From assembly GCF_940670765.1 (NCBI RefSeq), contig NZ_CALNVW010000035.1, forward strand, positions 46,566-110,565: 64,000 bases of DNA, given 5' to 3'. A program made the translations under genes and the position numbers. This document shows, piece by piece, positions 33,805 to 42,951 of this stretch. The first letter of the stretch is position 1. Every line of letters starts with the position of its first letter. The notes below the pieces were generated by a model. That model was given only the letters and a program-made list of their open reading frames with translations. It had not been told where the DNA came from and made no database searches. This DNA comes from Streptomyces sp. A 4/2 (GTDB lineage: Bacteria; Actinomycetota; Actinomycetes; Streptomycetales; Streptomycetaceae).

Positions 33805-35325
33805 CTACCAGGTCACCGCGTTCAGGGCGTTGACCAGGCCGGACCCGTAGAAGCCGTTGTGACCCCGACCGCCCTGGCAGACCGCGTCGACGGTGCCGTC
33901 ACCGTCGATGTCGTACGACGCGGGGCAGGCCAGCTTGTCCGCCTCGGCGGACAGCAGCGCCTTGACCAGCTGCGGCGAGGCGTGCGGGTGCGTGGACTTG
34001 ATCAGCGCCGCGACACCCGCGACGTGCGGGGACGCCATGGACGTACCGGCCATGTAGGCCCAGCCGCCGCCGGGGACCGGGCCCAGGATCAGGCCGTTGT
34101 TCGCCGGCGCGTCGGGGGCCTGGTAGGCGGTGGAGTCACCACCGGGGGCCGCGACGTCGATGATTCCCCGGCCGTAGTTGGAGAACGACGACTTCAGGTT
34201 CTTGGCGCCCGTCGCGGCGACCGTGACGACCCCCGGCAACTCGGTGGGTATGTCGAGGCACTTGGACGGGTCCACCGTCCGGTCCCCCGGGGTGCCGTCG
34301 TTCGGGCTCGACGGGTCGGTTATCGAGTGCGAGGCGAGGTCGTAGCTCTCGTTGCCCGCGGCTGCGACATTGACCGTGCCCTTCTTCTCCGCGTACTGCG
34401 AGGCGCGGGTGACCGCGTCGACCAGGGCCCGCTGGTCCGGGTCGTCCTTGCAGTTGAAGTACCACGGGTCGGTGTAATAGCTGTTGTTGGTCACGTCGAC
34501 CCCGTGGTCCGCGGCCCACATGAAGCCGCACACGACGGCCTCCGTGTAGAAGGACCCGCCCGTCGTGCCCACCTTGATGCCCGACACCTTCACCCCGGGG
34601 GCGACCCCGGTGATGCCGACGCCGTTCTTCGCGCCCGCGATCTCACCTGCCACATGGGTGCCGTGCGGGCTCTCCTCGGCGGTCGGCCGCCAGGCACCGT
34701 CCGTGGTGTCGGGCTTGCCCGTCACACAGTTGACGGAGGCCTTGCGGTCGAAGTTCGGTGCGATGTCCGGGTGGGTGTCGTCGACGCCCGTGTCGATCAC
34801 CGCGACCGTCACCTTGGAACTGCCGAGAGTCTTCTCGTGCGCCTTGTCGGCCTTGATCGCCTTCAGGTCCCACTGCAACGGCTCCAGCGGGTCCTCCCCG
34901 GAGGCCGCCTTCGCCGACAGCGACTTCAGCTGCTTCGCCGTGAGCTTCAGCGGGGTACCGACGTCCGTCGTCGACTCGGCGGGCAGCGGCGCGGTGCGGG
35001 TGGCACCGGCCGAAGAGACGCCCTTGACCGCGCGGACGTTCTTCGCGAAGTCCGGGTCGGCCGAGTGCGCGACGATCACGCCGATCTTGTCGTACGTCAT
35101 CACCACCGAACCGCCGGCCCGGGAGATCGCCTGTCTCACCGAGTCCAGCGTGCGGTGGTCGGTTCTGGTGTTCACCACGTACGAGAGTGCAGGGCCCGTG
35201 GCGTGCGCCGAGCCACCCCCCGACTCCGCGGTGGCCGTGCCCGGCAGGAAGCCGAGCGAAGCGACGAGTGCCAGTCCGGCGGGCAGCGCGACCGCGCGCC
35301 ACCGCCCGGATGCCAGATGAGCCAT
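33805..35325 (-). CDS. Secreted S8 family serine protease (subtilase)
   Basis: 506-aa secreted protease. A Sec signal peptide (residues 1-~33, RWRAVALPAGLALVASLGF then TATA) is followed by an inhibitor-I9-like propeptide (~residues 47-125, with YVVNTRTDHRTLDSVRQAIS). The catalytic domain has Asp in AVIDTGVDDTHPDI, His in SPHGTHVAGEIAG, oxyanion Asn in VAAAGNES and Ser in AGTSMASPHVAG. There is no extra C-terminal domain or anchor, so it should be released. It is larger than classic subtilisin because of an insert with paired Cys. Confidence 0.95.
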   Translation of the reverse strand: MAHLASGRWRAVALPAGLALVASLGFLPGTATAESGGGSAHATGPALSYVVNTRTDHRTLDSVRQAISRAGGSVVMTYDKIGVIVAHSADPDFAKNVRAVKGVSSAGATRTAPLPAESTTDVGTPLKLTAKQLKSLSAKAASGEDPLEPLQWDLKAIKADKAHEKTLGSSKVTVAVIDTGVDDTHPDIAPNFDRKASVNCVTGKPDTTDGAWRPTAEESPHGTHVAGEIAGAKNGVGITGVAPGVKVSGIKVGTTGGSFYTEAVVCGFMWAADHGVDVTNNSYYTDPWYFNCKDDPDQRALVDAVTRASQYAEKKGTVNVAAAGNESYDLASHSITDPSSPNDGTPGDRTVDPSKCLDIPTELPGVVTVAATGAKNLKSSFSNYGRGIIDVAAPGGDSTAYQAPDAPANNGLILGPVPGGGWAYMAGTSMASPHVAGVAALIKSTHPHASPQLVKALLSAEADKLACPASYDIDGDGTVDAVCQGGRGHNGFYGSGLVNALNAVTW

Positions 35326-35558
35326 GGGTTCTCCACATCATCCGTATCAGCCGCCCTGCTGCGGGACGCAGTTGGGCGGTACATGACCAGCGAAACTATC
35401 GCTGATCATCGGCGGACAGCAATCAATCGGTCAAGAATCAACCAGCGTTGAACCGGGCCGCCGCGCGCTCCGTGCCGTTGTCGGGGGGACCCGCACCACC
35501 CGCCTCCCGACAGCCCAGCCGCTCCGGCCCCACCCACACCGCGTCGCGAGGAGAATCC

Positions 35559-35924
35559 GTGGCTACCGATGCACCGCAGCGCCCGGACGGAACGGGCCCC
35601 GGCCCGGCCCGGACCACGGCAGAGAAGTACGTCGAGGTGCAGGAGGGCGCGGAATTCGGCGAACTGCGCCGCGCCCACCGCTCCTTCGCCTTTCCGCTGA
35701 CCATCGGCTTCATCGCCTGGTACCTGCTGTACGTCCTGCTGTCGAGCTACGCCGGCGGCTTCATGGGCACCACGCTCCTCGGCCACATCAATGTGGCCCT
35801 GGTCCTCGGTCTCGCCCAGTTCCTCACCACGTTCCTCATCGCCTGGCTCTACTCGCGGCACGCCGCGACGAAGCTCGACCCGAAGGGCGCCGCGATCAAG
35901 TCCCGTATGGAGGCCGACGCATGA
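35559..35924 (+). CDS. DUF485 family membrane protein (partner of acetate symporter)
   Basis: 121 aa. A polar N-terminus (~50 residues) then two helices (about 52-72 and 84-106) with the DUF485 signature: FGELRRAHRSFAFPLTIGF, FMGTTLLGHINVALVLGL and YSRHAATKLDP. DUF485 genes (YjcH-like) precede actP across bacteria. The GTG at 35559 behind GCGAGGAGAA is chosen over the longer upstream frame. The stop overlaps the symporter start by ATGA. Confidence 0.9.
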   Translation: MATDAPQRPDGTGPGPARTTAEKYVEVQEGAEFGELRRAHRSFAFPLTIGFIAWYLLYVLLSSYAGGFMGTTLLGHINVALVLGLAQFLTTFLIAWLYSRHAATKLDPKGAAIKSRMEADA

Positions 35925-37543
35925 GCCCCGCAGTCCAGCTCGCCGCCTCGGCCACCACCGAGCACCGGCCGCTGATCATCACGCTCTTCGCGGTCTTCGT
36001 CGTCGCGACCCTGGTCATCACCGTCTGGGCCGGACGCCAGACCCGCAGCGCCGCGGACTTCTACGCGGGCGGCAGGCAGTTCTCCGCCTTCCAGAACGGA
36101 CTCGCCGTCTCCGGCGACTACATGTCGGCCGCCTCGTTCCTCGGCATCGCGGGCGCCATCGCACTCTTCGGCTACGACGGCTTCCTCTACTCGATCGGCT
36201 TCCTGGTCGCCTGGCTCGTCGCCCTGCTGCTGGTCGCCGAACCGCTGCGCAACTCGGGCCGCTACACGATGGGCGACGTCCTCGCGTACCGGATGCGCCA
36301 ACGCCCCGTGCGTACCGCGGCGGGCGCCTCCACCATCGTCGTCTCGATCTTCTATCTGCTGGCTCAGATGGCGGGCGCCGGAGTGCTCGTCTCCCTGCTG
36401 CTCGGCATCACCAGCGACGCGGGCAAGATCGCCATCGTCGCGCTGGTCGGCGTCCTGATGATCGTGTACGTCACCATCGGTGGCATGAAGGGCACCACCT
36501 GGGTGCAGATGGTCAAGGCCGTCCTGCTGATCGCGGGCACCATCCTCATCACCTTCCTGATCCTGCTGAAGTTCCACTTCAACGTCTCCGACCTGCTCGG
36601 CTCCGCGGCCTCGAACAGTGGCAAGGGGAAGGCCTTCCTGGAACCCGGCCTGAAGTACGGCACCTCGGGCACCACCAAGCTGGACTTCATCTCGCTCGGC
36701 ATCGCGCTGGTGCTCGGCACCGCGGGCCTGCCGCACATCCTGATCCGCTTCTACACCGTGCCGACGGCCAAGGCCGCCCGCAAGTCGGTGAACTGGGCGA
36801 TCGGCATCATCGGCGCCTTCTACCTGATGACGATCGTGCTCGGGTTCGGCGCCGCCGCCCTCCTCAAGCCCGCCGACATCATCGCCTCCAACCCGGCGGG
36901 CAACACCGCGGCACCGCTGGCCGCCCTGGAGATCGGCGGCGGCGCCGACTCCACCGGAGGGTCCATCCTGCTCGCGGTGATCTCGGCGGTCGCCTTCGCC
37001 ACCATCCTCGCGGTGGTCGCCGGACTGACCCTGGCCTCCTCGTCGTCGTTCGCGCACGACATCTACGCCAACGTCATCCGCAAGGGCAGGGCGACCGAGA
37101 AGGAGGAGATGCGCGCGGCCCGCTGGGCCACCGTCGCGATCGGCGCCGTCGCCATCGTCCTCGGTGCCTTCGCCCGTGATCTGAACGTGGCGGGCCTGGT
37201 CGCCCTCGCCTTCGCGGTCGCCGCCTCCGCCAATCTGCCCACTCTCCTCTACAGCCTGTTCTGGAAGAGGTTCACCACCGGCGGCGCCCTCTGGTCGATC
37301 TACGGAGGGCTCGTCTCCTCCGTGGTGCTGGTGCTCTTCTCGCCGGTCGTCTCCGGAAAGCCCACCTCGATGTTCAAGGGCGTGGACTTCCACTGGTTCC
37401 CGCTGGAGAACCCGGGCCTCATCTCGATCCCGCTGGGATTCCTGCTCGGCTGGCTGGGCTCGCTGCTCTCGAAGGAGGAGCCCGACAAGGGCAAGTACGC
37501 GGAACTGGAGGTCAAGTCCCTCACCGGGTTCGGAGCGCACTGA
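35921..37543 (+). CDS. actP: Cation/acetate symporter (SSS family)
   Basis: 540-aa sodium:solute symporter with about 13 hydrophobic segments. Motifs: FYAGGRQFSAFQNGLAVSGD early, which fits the ActP/MctC branch; FYLLAQMAGAGVLVSLL; GTAGLPHILIRFYTVP; and LASSSSFAHDIYANVIRKG. Substrates in this branch are acetate, propionate or pyruvate. Translationally coupled to the DUF485 gene. A perfect 16-bp hairpin follows. Confidence 0.93.
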   Translation: MSPAVQLAASATTEHRPLIITLFAVFVVATLVITVWAGRQTRSAADFYAGGRQFSAFQNGLAVSGDYMSAASFLGIAGAIALFGYDGFLYSIGFLVAWLVALLLVAEPLRNSGRYTMGDVLAYRMRQRPVRTAAGASTIVVSIFYLLAQMAGAGVLVSLLLGITSDAGKIAIVALVGVLMIVYVTIGGMKGTTWVQMVKAVLLIAGTILITFLILLKFHFNVSDLLGSAASNSGKGKAFLEPGLKYGTSGTTKLDFISLGIALVLGTAGLPHILIRFYTVPTAKAARKSVNWAIGIIGAFYLMTIVLGFGAAALLKPADIIASNPAGNTAAPLAALEIGGGADSTGGSILLAVISAVAFATILAVVAGLTLASSSSFAHDIYANVIRKGRATEKEEMRAARWATVAIGAVAIVLGAFARDLNVAGLVALAFAVAASANLPTLLYSLFWKRFTTGGALWSIYGGLVSSVVLVLFSPVVSGKPTSMFKGVDFHWFPLENPGLISIPLGFLLGWLGSLLSKEEPDKGKYAELEVKSLTGFGAH

Positions 37544-37578
37544 GCCGGTCGCCGGAGCACGGCGGAGACGGTACGGAC

Positions 37579-37614
37579 CGGGGCCGCGTCGTAGATCTCT
37601 ACGACGCGGCCCCG
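37579..37614 (+). terminator. Perfect hairpin terminator after actP
   Basis: GGGGCCGCGTCGTAGA (37580-37595) and its complement (37598-37613) form a 16-bp stem around a minimal loop, 36 nt after the actP stop. Confidence 0.8.
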
Positions 37615-37715
37615 CCGTACCTCGTGGCAATCGGCCCTGTTGCTGTCACAGGGGTCGCGTACGCTCGGTTGCATACAGTTCTTCAGCAGGGATTCCTCGT
37701 GGGAAGGGGGCCGCA

Positions 37716-38705
37716 GTGCTTATCGACACCTTTGGCCGCGTAGCCACTGACCTGCGCGTTTCACTCACCGACCGCTGCAATCTGCGGTGCACGTACTGCA
37801 TGCCCGAAGAGGGGCTGCAGTGGCTGGCGAAGCCGGATCTGCTCACCGACGACGAGATCGTCCGGCTGATCCGTATCGCCGTGACCGGCCTCGGGATCAC
37901 CGAAGTCCGGTTCACCGGCGGCGAACCGCTGCTGCGCCCCGGGCTGGTGGGCATCGTCGAGCGGTGCGCGGCCCTGGAGCCCCGCCCCCGGATGTCGCTG
38001 ACCACCAACGGCATCGGCCTCAAGCGCACCGCCCGAGCCCTCGCGGCAGCGGGCCTGGACCGGGTCAACGTCTCGCTCGACACCCTGCGCCCCGACGTCT
38101 TCAAGACCCTCACCCGTCGGGACCGGCACCGCGATGTGCTGGACGGCCTGGAGGCCGCCGGCGCCGCGGGGCTCACCCCGGTGAAGGTCAACGCCGTACT
38201 GATGCCCGGACTCAACGACGACGAGGCTCCCGAACTCCTCGCCTGGGCCGTGCGGAACGACTACGAGCTGCGCTTCATCGAGCAGATGCCGCTCGACGCC
38301 CAGCACGGCTGGAAGCGGGACGGAATGATCACAGCGGGTGACATCCTGGAGTCGCTGCGCACCCGCTTCCTGCTCACCGAGGAGGCCGCGGACGCACGCG
38401 GTTCGGCCCCCGCCGAACGCTGGGTGGTGGACGGCGGACCGCACCGCGTGGGGGTCATCGCCTCCGTCACGCGGCCGTTCTGCGGAGCCTGCGACCGCAC
38501 CAGACTCACTGCCGACGGTCAGGTGCGCACCTGCCTCTTCGCCCGGGAGGAATCGGACTTGCGGGGCGCGCTGCGCTCCGGGGCGTCCGACGAGGAGATC
38601 GCCCGTCGCTGGAAGCTGGCGATGTGGGGAAAGAAGGCCGGATCCGGTCTGGACGACCCGTCCTTCCTCCAGCCCGCCCGGCCGATGTCGGCGATCGGCG
38701 GCTAG
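37716..38705 (+). CDS. moaA: GTP 3',8-cyclase MoaA
   Basis: 329-aa radical-SAM enzyme for the first step of molybdenum-cofactor synthesis. N-terminal [4Fe-4S] cluster at C21-x3-C25-x2-C28 (DRCNLRCTYCMP), GGEPLLRPG after strand 2, C-terminal cluster in FCGACDRTRLTADGQVRTC, and the required C-terminal Gly-Gly tail (SAIGG). GTG start behind GGAAGGGGG. The TAG stop is also the left border of an inverted-repeat element. No other moa gene is in the window. Confidence 0.96.
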   Translation: MLIDTFGRVATDLRVSLTDRCNLRCTYCMPEEGLQWLAKPDLLTDDEIVRLIRIAVTGLGITEVRFTGGEPLLRPGLVGIVERCAALEPRPRMSLTTNGIGLKRTARALAAAGLDRVNVSLDTLRPDVFKTLTRRDRHRDVLDGLEAAGAAGLTPVKVNAVLMPGLNDDEAPELLAWAVRNDYELRFIEQMPLDAQHGWKRDGMITAGDILESLRTRFLLTEEAADARGSAPAERWVVDGGPHRVGVIASVTRPFCGACDRTRLTADGQVRTCLFAREESDLRGALRSGASDEEIARRWKLAMWGKKAGSGLDDPSFLQPARPMSAIGG

Positions 38706-38783
38706 GCCGTGTTTTGAAAGTAGCGTCGTCCGCCCGAAGGGCGGGCGCCGCGGCGCAGGCGGGACTTTCAAAACACGGCCTAG
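38702..38783. mobile_element. MITE-like element with ~17-bp terminal inverted repeats and CTAG flanks
   Basis: Left arm GGCCGTGTTTTGAAAGT (38705-38721) is the exact complement of the right arm ACTTTCAAAACACGGCC (38764-38780). The arms are AT-rich for this genome and enclose 42 nt of GC-rich DNA that has its own hairpin (CCGCCC/GGGCGG). CTAG occurs at both outer borders, fitting a YTAR or TA target duplication as made by IS5-family transposases. No transposase is encoded. Its CTAG ends provide the stop codons of moaA (left) and the convergent gene (right). It could also work as a bidirectional terminator. Confidence 0.7.
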
Positions 38784-39034
38784 GCCCTGGACGGGCCGGG
38801 GCCGTCGGCGGAGTCCTGTTCCCACTCGTTCAGGGCCACCACGTCCTTCAGGAAGCCCCGCACCCCGAGGAACTGGGAGAGATGCTCCCGGTGTTCCTCG
38901 CACGCGAGCCAGGTCTTGCGGCGCTCGGGGGTGTGCAGCTTCGGGTTGTTCCAGGCCAGTACCCAGACGGCGTCGGTACGACAGCCCTTGGCGGAACAGA
39001 CAGGGGCGGAACCGGCGGTTTCGGGGGAGTTCAC
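38780..39034 (-). CDS. Small conserved actinobacterial protein with Cys/His motif
   Basis: 84 aa. A Cys pair near the N-terminus (CSAKGC) and C-x2-HREH in LACEEHREHLSQFLG suggest a single zinc site; between them is the conserved VWVLAWNNPKLHTPERRKTW. Public annotation often calls such proteins acetone carboxylase, which nothing here supports. GTG at 39034 is preceded by TAGGGT seven bases upstream, fitting a leaderless transcript; an ATG at 39091 would add 19 residues of unlikely sequence. The stop codon lies in the right border of the inverted-repeat element, so the last residues may be derived. Confidence 0.78.
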   Translation of the reverse strand: MNSPETAGSAPVCSAKGCRTDAVWVLAWNNPKLHTPERRKTWLACEEHREHLSQFLGVRGFLKDVVALNEWEQDSADGPGPSRA

Positions 39035-39294
39035 CCGCCCAACCCTAGGCCAAAGCATGGCTCGTACGAGAGCCGGTACGGACTTCGTCACTCCGCGAAT
39101 CCGCGTAACAGGCCCCGGAAATGGCGACGCCGAGCAGCCACGGGGGGAGCTGCCCGGCGTCGGTCCGTCGCTCCGACGGGGGATGCGGAGCGCTTTCGAA
39201 GTATGTCACGGGCCACTGGGCATGCGGCACCGGAACTTCATGATTGATCTGAGCTTTTCTTGAGCTTTGCGGCCCGCGCGGATCCCGCCCCGTT

Positions 39295-39669
39295 TCAGCT
39301 CTGTTCAGGCGCCGGACGCTCACTCTCCGTGGCGGACGGATCGGCCGCGGCCTCCGCCCCCGGGACCACGGACGAGGGCTCCAGCGCCGGCCGGTAGGGC
39401 GCCGGGACGAACGTCGTGGGCAGCCCCGGGGCGTTCTCCCGGCCCGCGTTCGCGATCACCACGGCGACGTACGGAAGGAACGCGCCGAGCACCAGGGTCA
39501 CGATCGCGACCGGCCGCTCCACGTTCCAGAGGGCCGCGGTCAGGATGACCGCGACGGTACGCACGGACATCGAGATGATGTAGCGCCGTTGCCGGCCGCG
39601 GACGTCCTCCGCGAGTCCCTGCCGCGCTCCCGTGATCCGGAAGACCTGACCGCTGCTCTGCTTCCGCAT
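39295..39669 (-). CDS. DUF3099-type membrane protein
   Basis: 124 aa. Short polar N-terminus with VFRITGARQGLAEDVRGRQR, two close helices (about residues 32-50 and 54-74, SVRTVAVILTAALW and VAIVTLVLGAFLPYVAVVIA), then a disordered Pro/Ala/Glu tail. Layout and sequence fit DUF3099, found in actinobacteria with unknown function. The ATG at 39669 is placed ~14 residues before the conserved block. The 39035-39294 gap between this gene and the next one on the same strand shows nothing recognisable. Confidence 0.82.
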   Translation of the reverse strand: MRKQSSGQVFRITGARQGLAEDVRGRQRRYIISMSVRTVAVILTAALWNVERPVAIVTLVLGAFLPYVAVVIANAGRENAPGLPTTFVPAPYRPALEPSSVVPGAEAAADPSATESERPAPEQS

Positions 39670-39880
39670 CGCGTCCCACCACCCGATTCCTGCGCCGGAC
39701 TCTCCCCGGACCGGACGGCACAACGTTACGCCGCGGCCGGGCCGCCATCGAGACCGGGGCGCGCCGCCACGGGCAGGTGGCGGCACGCGCGGCACGGATG
39801 GCGCCGCCCGACATGCGCCGTATGGCCGAAGCGCCGATGCTGGGCGTCATGCGTACACAGCTGCCGCACCAGGAGGCGAC

Positions 39881-40159
39881 ATGAGTTGGTTGTGGGCCGT
39901 CATCGTGGGGCTGGTGCTCGGCCTGATCGCCAAGGCGATCATCCCGGGCAAGCAGCAGATCCCGCTGTGGCTGACCGTGGTGTGCGGCATCCTGGGCAGT
40001 GTGCTGGGCAACTGGGCGGCCACCGGACTCGGCGTCAACGACACCAACGGCATCGACTGGATCAGGCATCTGCTCCAGCTGATCGGGGCCGTGATCGTCG
40101 TCGGTGCCGGGGACAAGCTCTGGGCCGCGGTCCGGGGCAACAGGAAACAGCCGAGCTGA
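39881..40159 (+). CDS. GlsB/YeaQ/YmgE family stress membrane protein
   Basis: 92-aa hydrophobic protein with three helices and the Gly-rich family pattern: GLVLGLIAKAIIPGKQ and VVCGILGSVLGNWAATGLG. Members are small transglycosylase-associated-type membrane proteins upregulated in stress. ATG behind AGGAGGCGAC. Convergent with tyrS, separated by a strong terminator. Confidence 0.88.
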   Translation: MSWLWAVIVGLVLGLIAKAIIPGKQQIPLWLTVVCGILGSVLGNWAATGLGVNDTNGIDWIRHLLQLIGAVIVVGAGDKLWAAVRGNRKQPS

Positions 40160-40164
40160 ACGAA

Positions 40165-40206
40165 CGCGGGAGGGGCGGCCGGTACGCACCGGCCGCCCCT
40201 CCCGCG
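40165..40206. terminator. Perfect 19-bp bidirectional terminator hairpin
   Basis: CGCGGGAGGGGCGGCCGGT (40165-40183), loop ACGC, exact complement 40188-40206, between the convergent GlsB-like gene and tyrS. Confidence 0.85.
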
Positions 40207-40231
40207 TATGTCCGGGGGTCCAGGACCTTTT

Positions 40232-41497
40232 CTAGGACCTGACCTCGACCGCAGCCAGGTTCTTCTTGCCCCGGCGCAGCACCAGCCAGCGCCCGTGCAG
40301 CAGATCCTCCGCGGCGGGTACGGCGTCCTCGCCCGCCACCTTCACGTTGTTCACGTACGCCCCGCCCTCCTTCACGGCACGCCGTGCGGCGGACTTGCTC
40401 GGGACCAGGCCGGTCTCGGCGAGCAGGTCCACCACCGGGACCAGCGCGTCCACCTGGACGTGCGGCAGCTCGGAGAGCGCGGCACCCAGCGTCCGCTCGT
40501 CGAGCCCGGCGAGGTCGCCCTGGCCGAAGAGCGCCTTCGACGCGGCGACGACCGCCGCGCACTGCTCGGCGCCGTGCACCAGCGTCGTCAGCTCCTCGGC
40601 CAGCGAACGCTGGGCCGCGCGTGCCTGCGGACGCTCCTCGGTGAGCTGCTCCAGCTCCTCCAGCTCCGCGCGGCTCTTGAAGCTGAGAATGCGGTTGTAC
40701 GTGGAGACGTCACGGTCGTCCACGTTCAGCCAGAACTGGTAGAAGGCGTACGGCGTCGTCATCTCCGCGTCGAGCCAGACGGCCCCGCTCTCGGACTTGC
40801 CGAACTTGGTGCCGTCCGCCTTCACCATCAGCGGGGTGCCCAGCGCGTGCACCGACGCGGCCGGCTCCAGGCGGTGGATCAGGTCGATACCCGCGGTGAG
40901 GTTGCCCCACTGGTCGCTGCCGCCCTGCTGGAGGGTGCAGCCGTACCGCCGGTACAGCTCCAGGAAGTCCATGCCCTGGAGCAACTGGTAGCTGAACTCG
41001 GTGTAGCTGATGCCCTGTTCGGACTCCAGGCGGCGGGCGACCGACTCCTTGGTGAGCATCTTGTTCACCCGGAAGTGCTTGCCGATGTCCCGCAGGAACT
41101 CGATCGCGGACAGCCCGGCCGTCCAGTCCAGGTTGTTGACCATCACGGCCGCGTTCTCCCCCTCGAAGGAGAGGAACGGCTCGATCTGGGCGCGCAGCCG
41201 CCCGACCCAGTTGGCGACGGTCTCCGGGTCGTTCAGCGTGCGTTCGGCGGTCGGCCGGGGATCGCCGATCTGGCCGGTCGCCCCGCCCACCAGCGCCAGC
41301 GGCCGGTGTCCGGCCAGCTGGAGCCGGCGGACGGTGAGGACCTGCACGAGATGGCCCACGTGCAGGCTGGCCGCCGTCGGGTCGAAGCCGCAATAGAACG
41401 TGACGGGACCGTCCGCGAGCGTCTTGCGCAATGCGTCCTCGTCAGTGGAGAGGGCGAAGAGCCCTCGCCACTTCAGCTCGTCGACGATGTCCGTCAC
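40232..41497 (-). CDS. tyrS: Tyrosyl-tRNA synthetase
   Basis: 421-aa class I aminoacyl-tRNA synthetase of the TyrRS-S type. The HIGH motif is HVGH (residues 46-49), the tyrosine pocket has YTEFSYQLLQGMDF, QQGGSDQWGNL is canonical, and KMSKS is KFGKS (231-235). A C-terminal S4 RNA-binding domain (about residues 355-415, PSKSAARRAVKEGGAYVNN) is complete. It charges tRNA-Tyr with tyrosine. No T-box leader was noted upstream; the 44-bp gap to the TldE stop suggests read-through from tldD-tldE. Confidence 0.97.
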   Translation of the reverse strand: MTDIVDELKWRGLFALSTDEDALRKTLADGPVTFYCGFDPTAASLHVGHLVQVLTVRRLQLAGHRPLALVGGATGQIGDPRPTAERTLNDPETVANWVGRLRAQIEPFLSFEGENAAVMVNNLDWTAGLSAIEFLRDIGKHFRVNKMLTKESVARRLESEQGISYTEFSYQLLQGMDFLELYRRYGCTLQQGGSDQWGNLTAGIDLIHRLEPAASVHALGTPLMVKADGTKFGKSESGAVWLDAEMTTPYAFYQFWLNVDDRDVSTYNRILSFKSRAELEELEQLTEERPQARAAQRSLAEELTTLVHGAEQCAAVVAASKALFGQGDLAGLDERTLGAALSELPHVQVDALVPVVDLLAETGLVPSKSAARRAVKEGGAYVNNVKVAGEDAVPAAEDLLHGRWLVLRRGKKNLAAVEVRS

Positions 41498-41541
41498 GGG
41501 TCTCGCGTCTCCTTCGGTGTGGCTGGAAGTACGTCCAGAGG

Positions 41542-42951
41542 TTATACGCCCTGGCTGACGGAACTCATATTGAAATCCGGGATGCGCAGCGCGGGCATCG
41601 CGGCGCGGGTGAACCAGTCACCCCACTCACGGGGCAGCGTCCGCTCCGTACGCCCGGCCTCGGTGGCCCTGGACAGCAGATCCACCGGCGACTCGTTGAA
41701 GCGGAAGTTGTTCACCTCACCCACGACCTCGCCGTTCTCCACGAGGTAGACACCGTCCCTGGTCAGACCGGTCAGCAGCAGCGAGGCCGGGTCGACCTCC
41801 CGGATGTACCAGAGGCAGGTCAGCAGCAGGGCGGGCCCCTGGTGCCCGGACGCCGCCACCATCTCGTCCAGCGACCGCTCACCGCCGCCCTCCAGGATCA
41901 GATTGCTGATCGCGGGAGCCACCGGCAGACCGGTCAGGTCCGCGCTGTGCCGGGTGGTGACCAGGCGCTCCAGCCGCCCGTCCCGCACCCAGTCCGTGCG
42001 GGAGAGCGGCAGCCCGTTGTCGAAGACCGACGAGTCGTCCCCCGAGGCATGCGCCAGGACGAAGGGCGCCGACTCCAGACCGGGCTCGGCCGGATCGCTG
42101 CGCAGGGTCAGCGGCAGCGGGGAGAGCCTGTCCCCCAGCCGGGTACCGCCGCCGGGACGCGAGAAGACCGTACGGCCCTCGACGGCGTCCCGCGCGGCCG
42201 ACGACCACAGCTGGTAGATCAGCAGGTCGGCGACGGCGGTCGGCGGCAGCAGCGTCTCGTACCGTCCGGCGGGCAGCTCGATACGGCGCTCCGCCCAGCC
42301 CAGCCGCTGCGCCAGCTCGGCGTCCATGGCGGTGGGGTCGACGTCCTTGAAGTCGCGGGTGGCACGGCCCGCCCAGGCGGAGCGGGTCCGGTCGGGGGAC
42401 TTGGCGTTCAGCTCCAGGGTGCCGTTGGGCTGGTCGTGGCGGAGCCGCAGCCCCGTGGAGGTACCGAGATAGCTGGAACTCATCTCGTGGTGGGCGAAGC
42501 CGTAGAGCTCACGGCCGCCCTCCCGGGCACGGGCGAAGGACTCACCGAGCGCGGGCGCGAAGTCGGCGAAGACCGCCGAGGTCGTCTCGGCGGGCGCGTC
42601 GGTGAAGTCGGGCGACGCGGGGACGCCGGAGACCAGCGGCTGCGCGTCCTCGGCGGGCGCCCCGCCCCGGGCAGCGGCCTCCGCGGCCCGGACCAGCGGT
42701 TCGAGATCGTCCGCGGTGACCGCCGAGCGGGAGACCACACCGGAGGCGGTGCCCTCCTTCCCGTCGACGGTGGCGATGACGGTCAGGGTCCTGCCACGGG
42801 TCACGCCGTTGGTGGTCAGCGCGTTGCCCGCCCACCGCAGGTTGGCACCGGACTGCTCGTCGGCGATGACCACGCAGCCGTCCGCGGTGGACAGCGCGAG
42901 GGCGCGTTCGACGATCTCGTGCGGTGTGACGGTGCGCTTCGACGAGGTCAT
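41542..42951 (-). CDS. TldE/PmbA-type subunit of the TldD/TldE metalloprotease
   Basis: 469 aa. It has the TldD/PmbA C-terminal fold (GGGERSLDEMVAASGHQGPALLLTCLWYIREVDP; shown here in part only) but lacks a HExxxH zinc motif, as expected of the TldE partner. In proteobacteria the TldD-TldE heterodimer degrades unfolded peptides and removes leader peptides from some RiPPs. It overlaps the tldD stop by four bases, giving balanced synthesis. Start ATG at 42951. Confidence 0.9.
   Translation of the reverse strand: MTSSKRTVTPHEIVERALALSTADGCVVIADEQSGANLRWAGNALTTNGVTRGRTLTVIATVDGKEGTASGVVSRSAVTADDLEPLVRAAEAAARGGAPAEDAQPLVSGVPASPDFTDAPAETTSAVFADFAPALGESFARAREGGRELYGFAHHEMSSSYLGTSTGLRLRHDQPNGTLELNAKSPDRTRSAWAGRATRDFKDVDPTAMDAELAQRLGWAERRIELPAGRYETLLPPTAVADLLIYQLWSSAARDAVEGRTVFSRPGGGTRLGDRLSPLPLTLRSDPAEPGLESAPFVLAHASGDDSSVFDNGLPLSRTDWVRDGRLERLVTTRHSADLTGLPVAPAISNLILEGGGERSLDEMVAASGHQGPALLLTCLWYIREVDPASLLLTGLTRDGVYLVENGEVVGEVNNFRFNESPVDLLSRATEAGRTERTLPREWGDWFTRAAMPALRIPDFNMSSVSQGV

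Noticed and set aside
35849..37630. 593-codon minus-strand frame over actP
   Set aside because: Antisense shadow, hydrophilic and repetitive, while the plus strand encodes a clear SSS symporter.
38706..38779. Complete insertion sequence
   Set aside because: Only ~74 bp between CTAG borders; no transposase or remnant of one.
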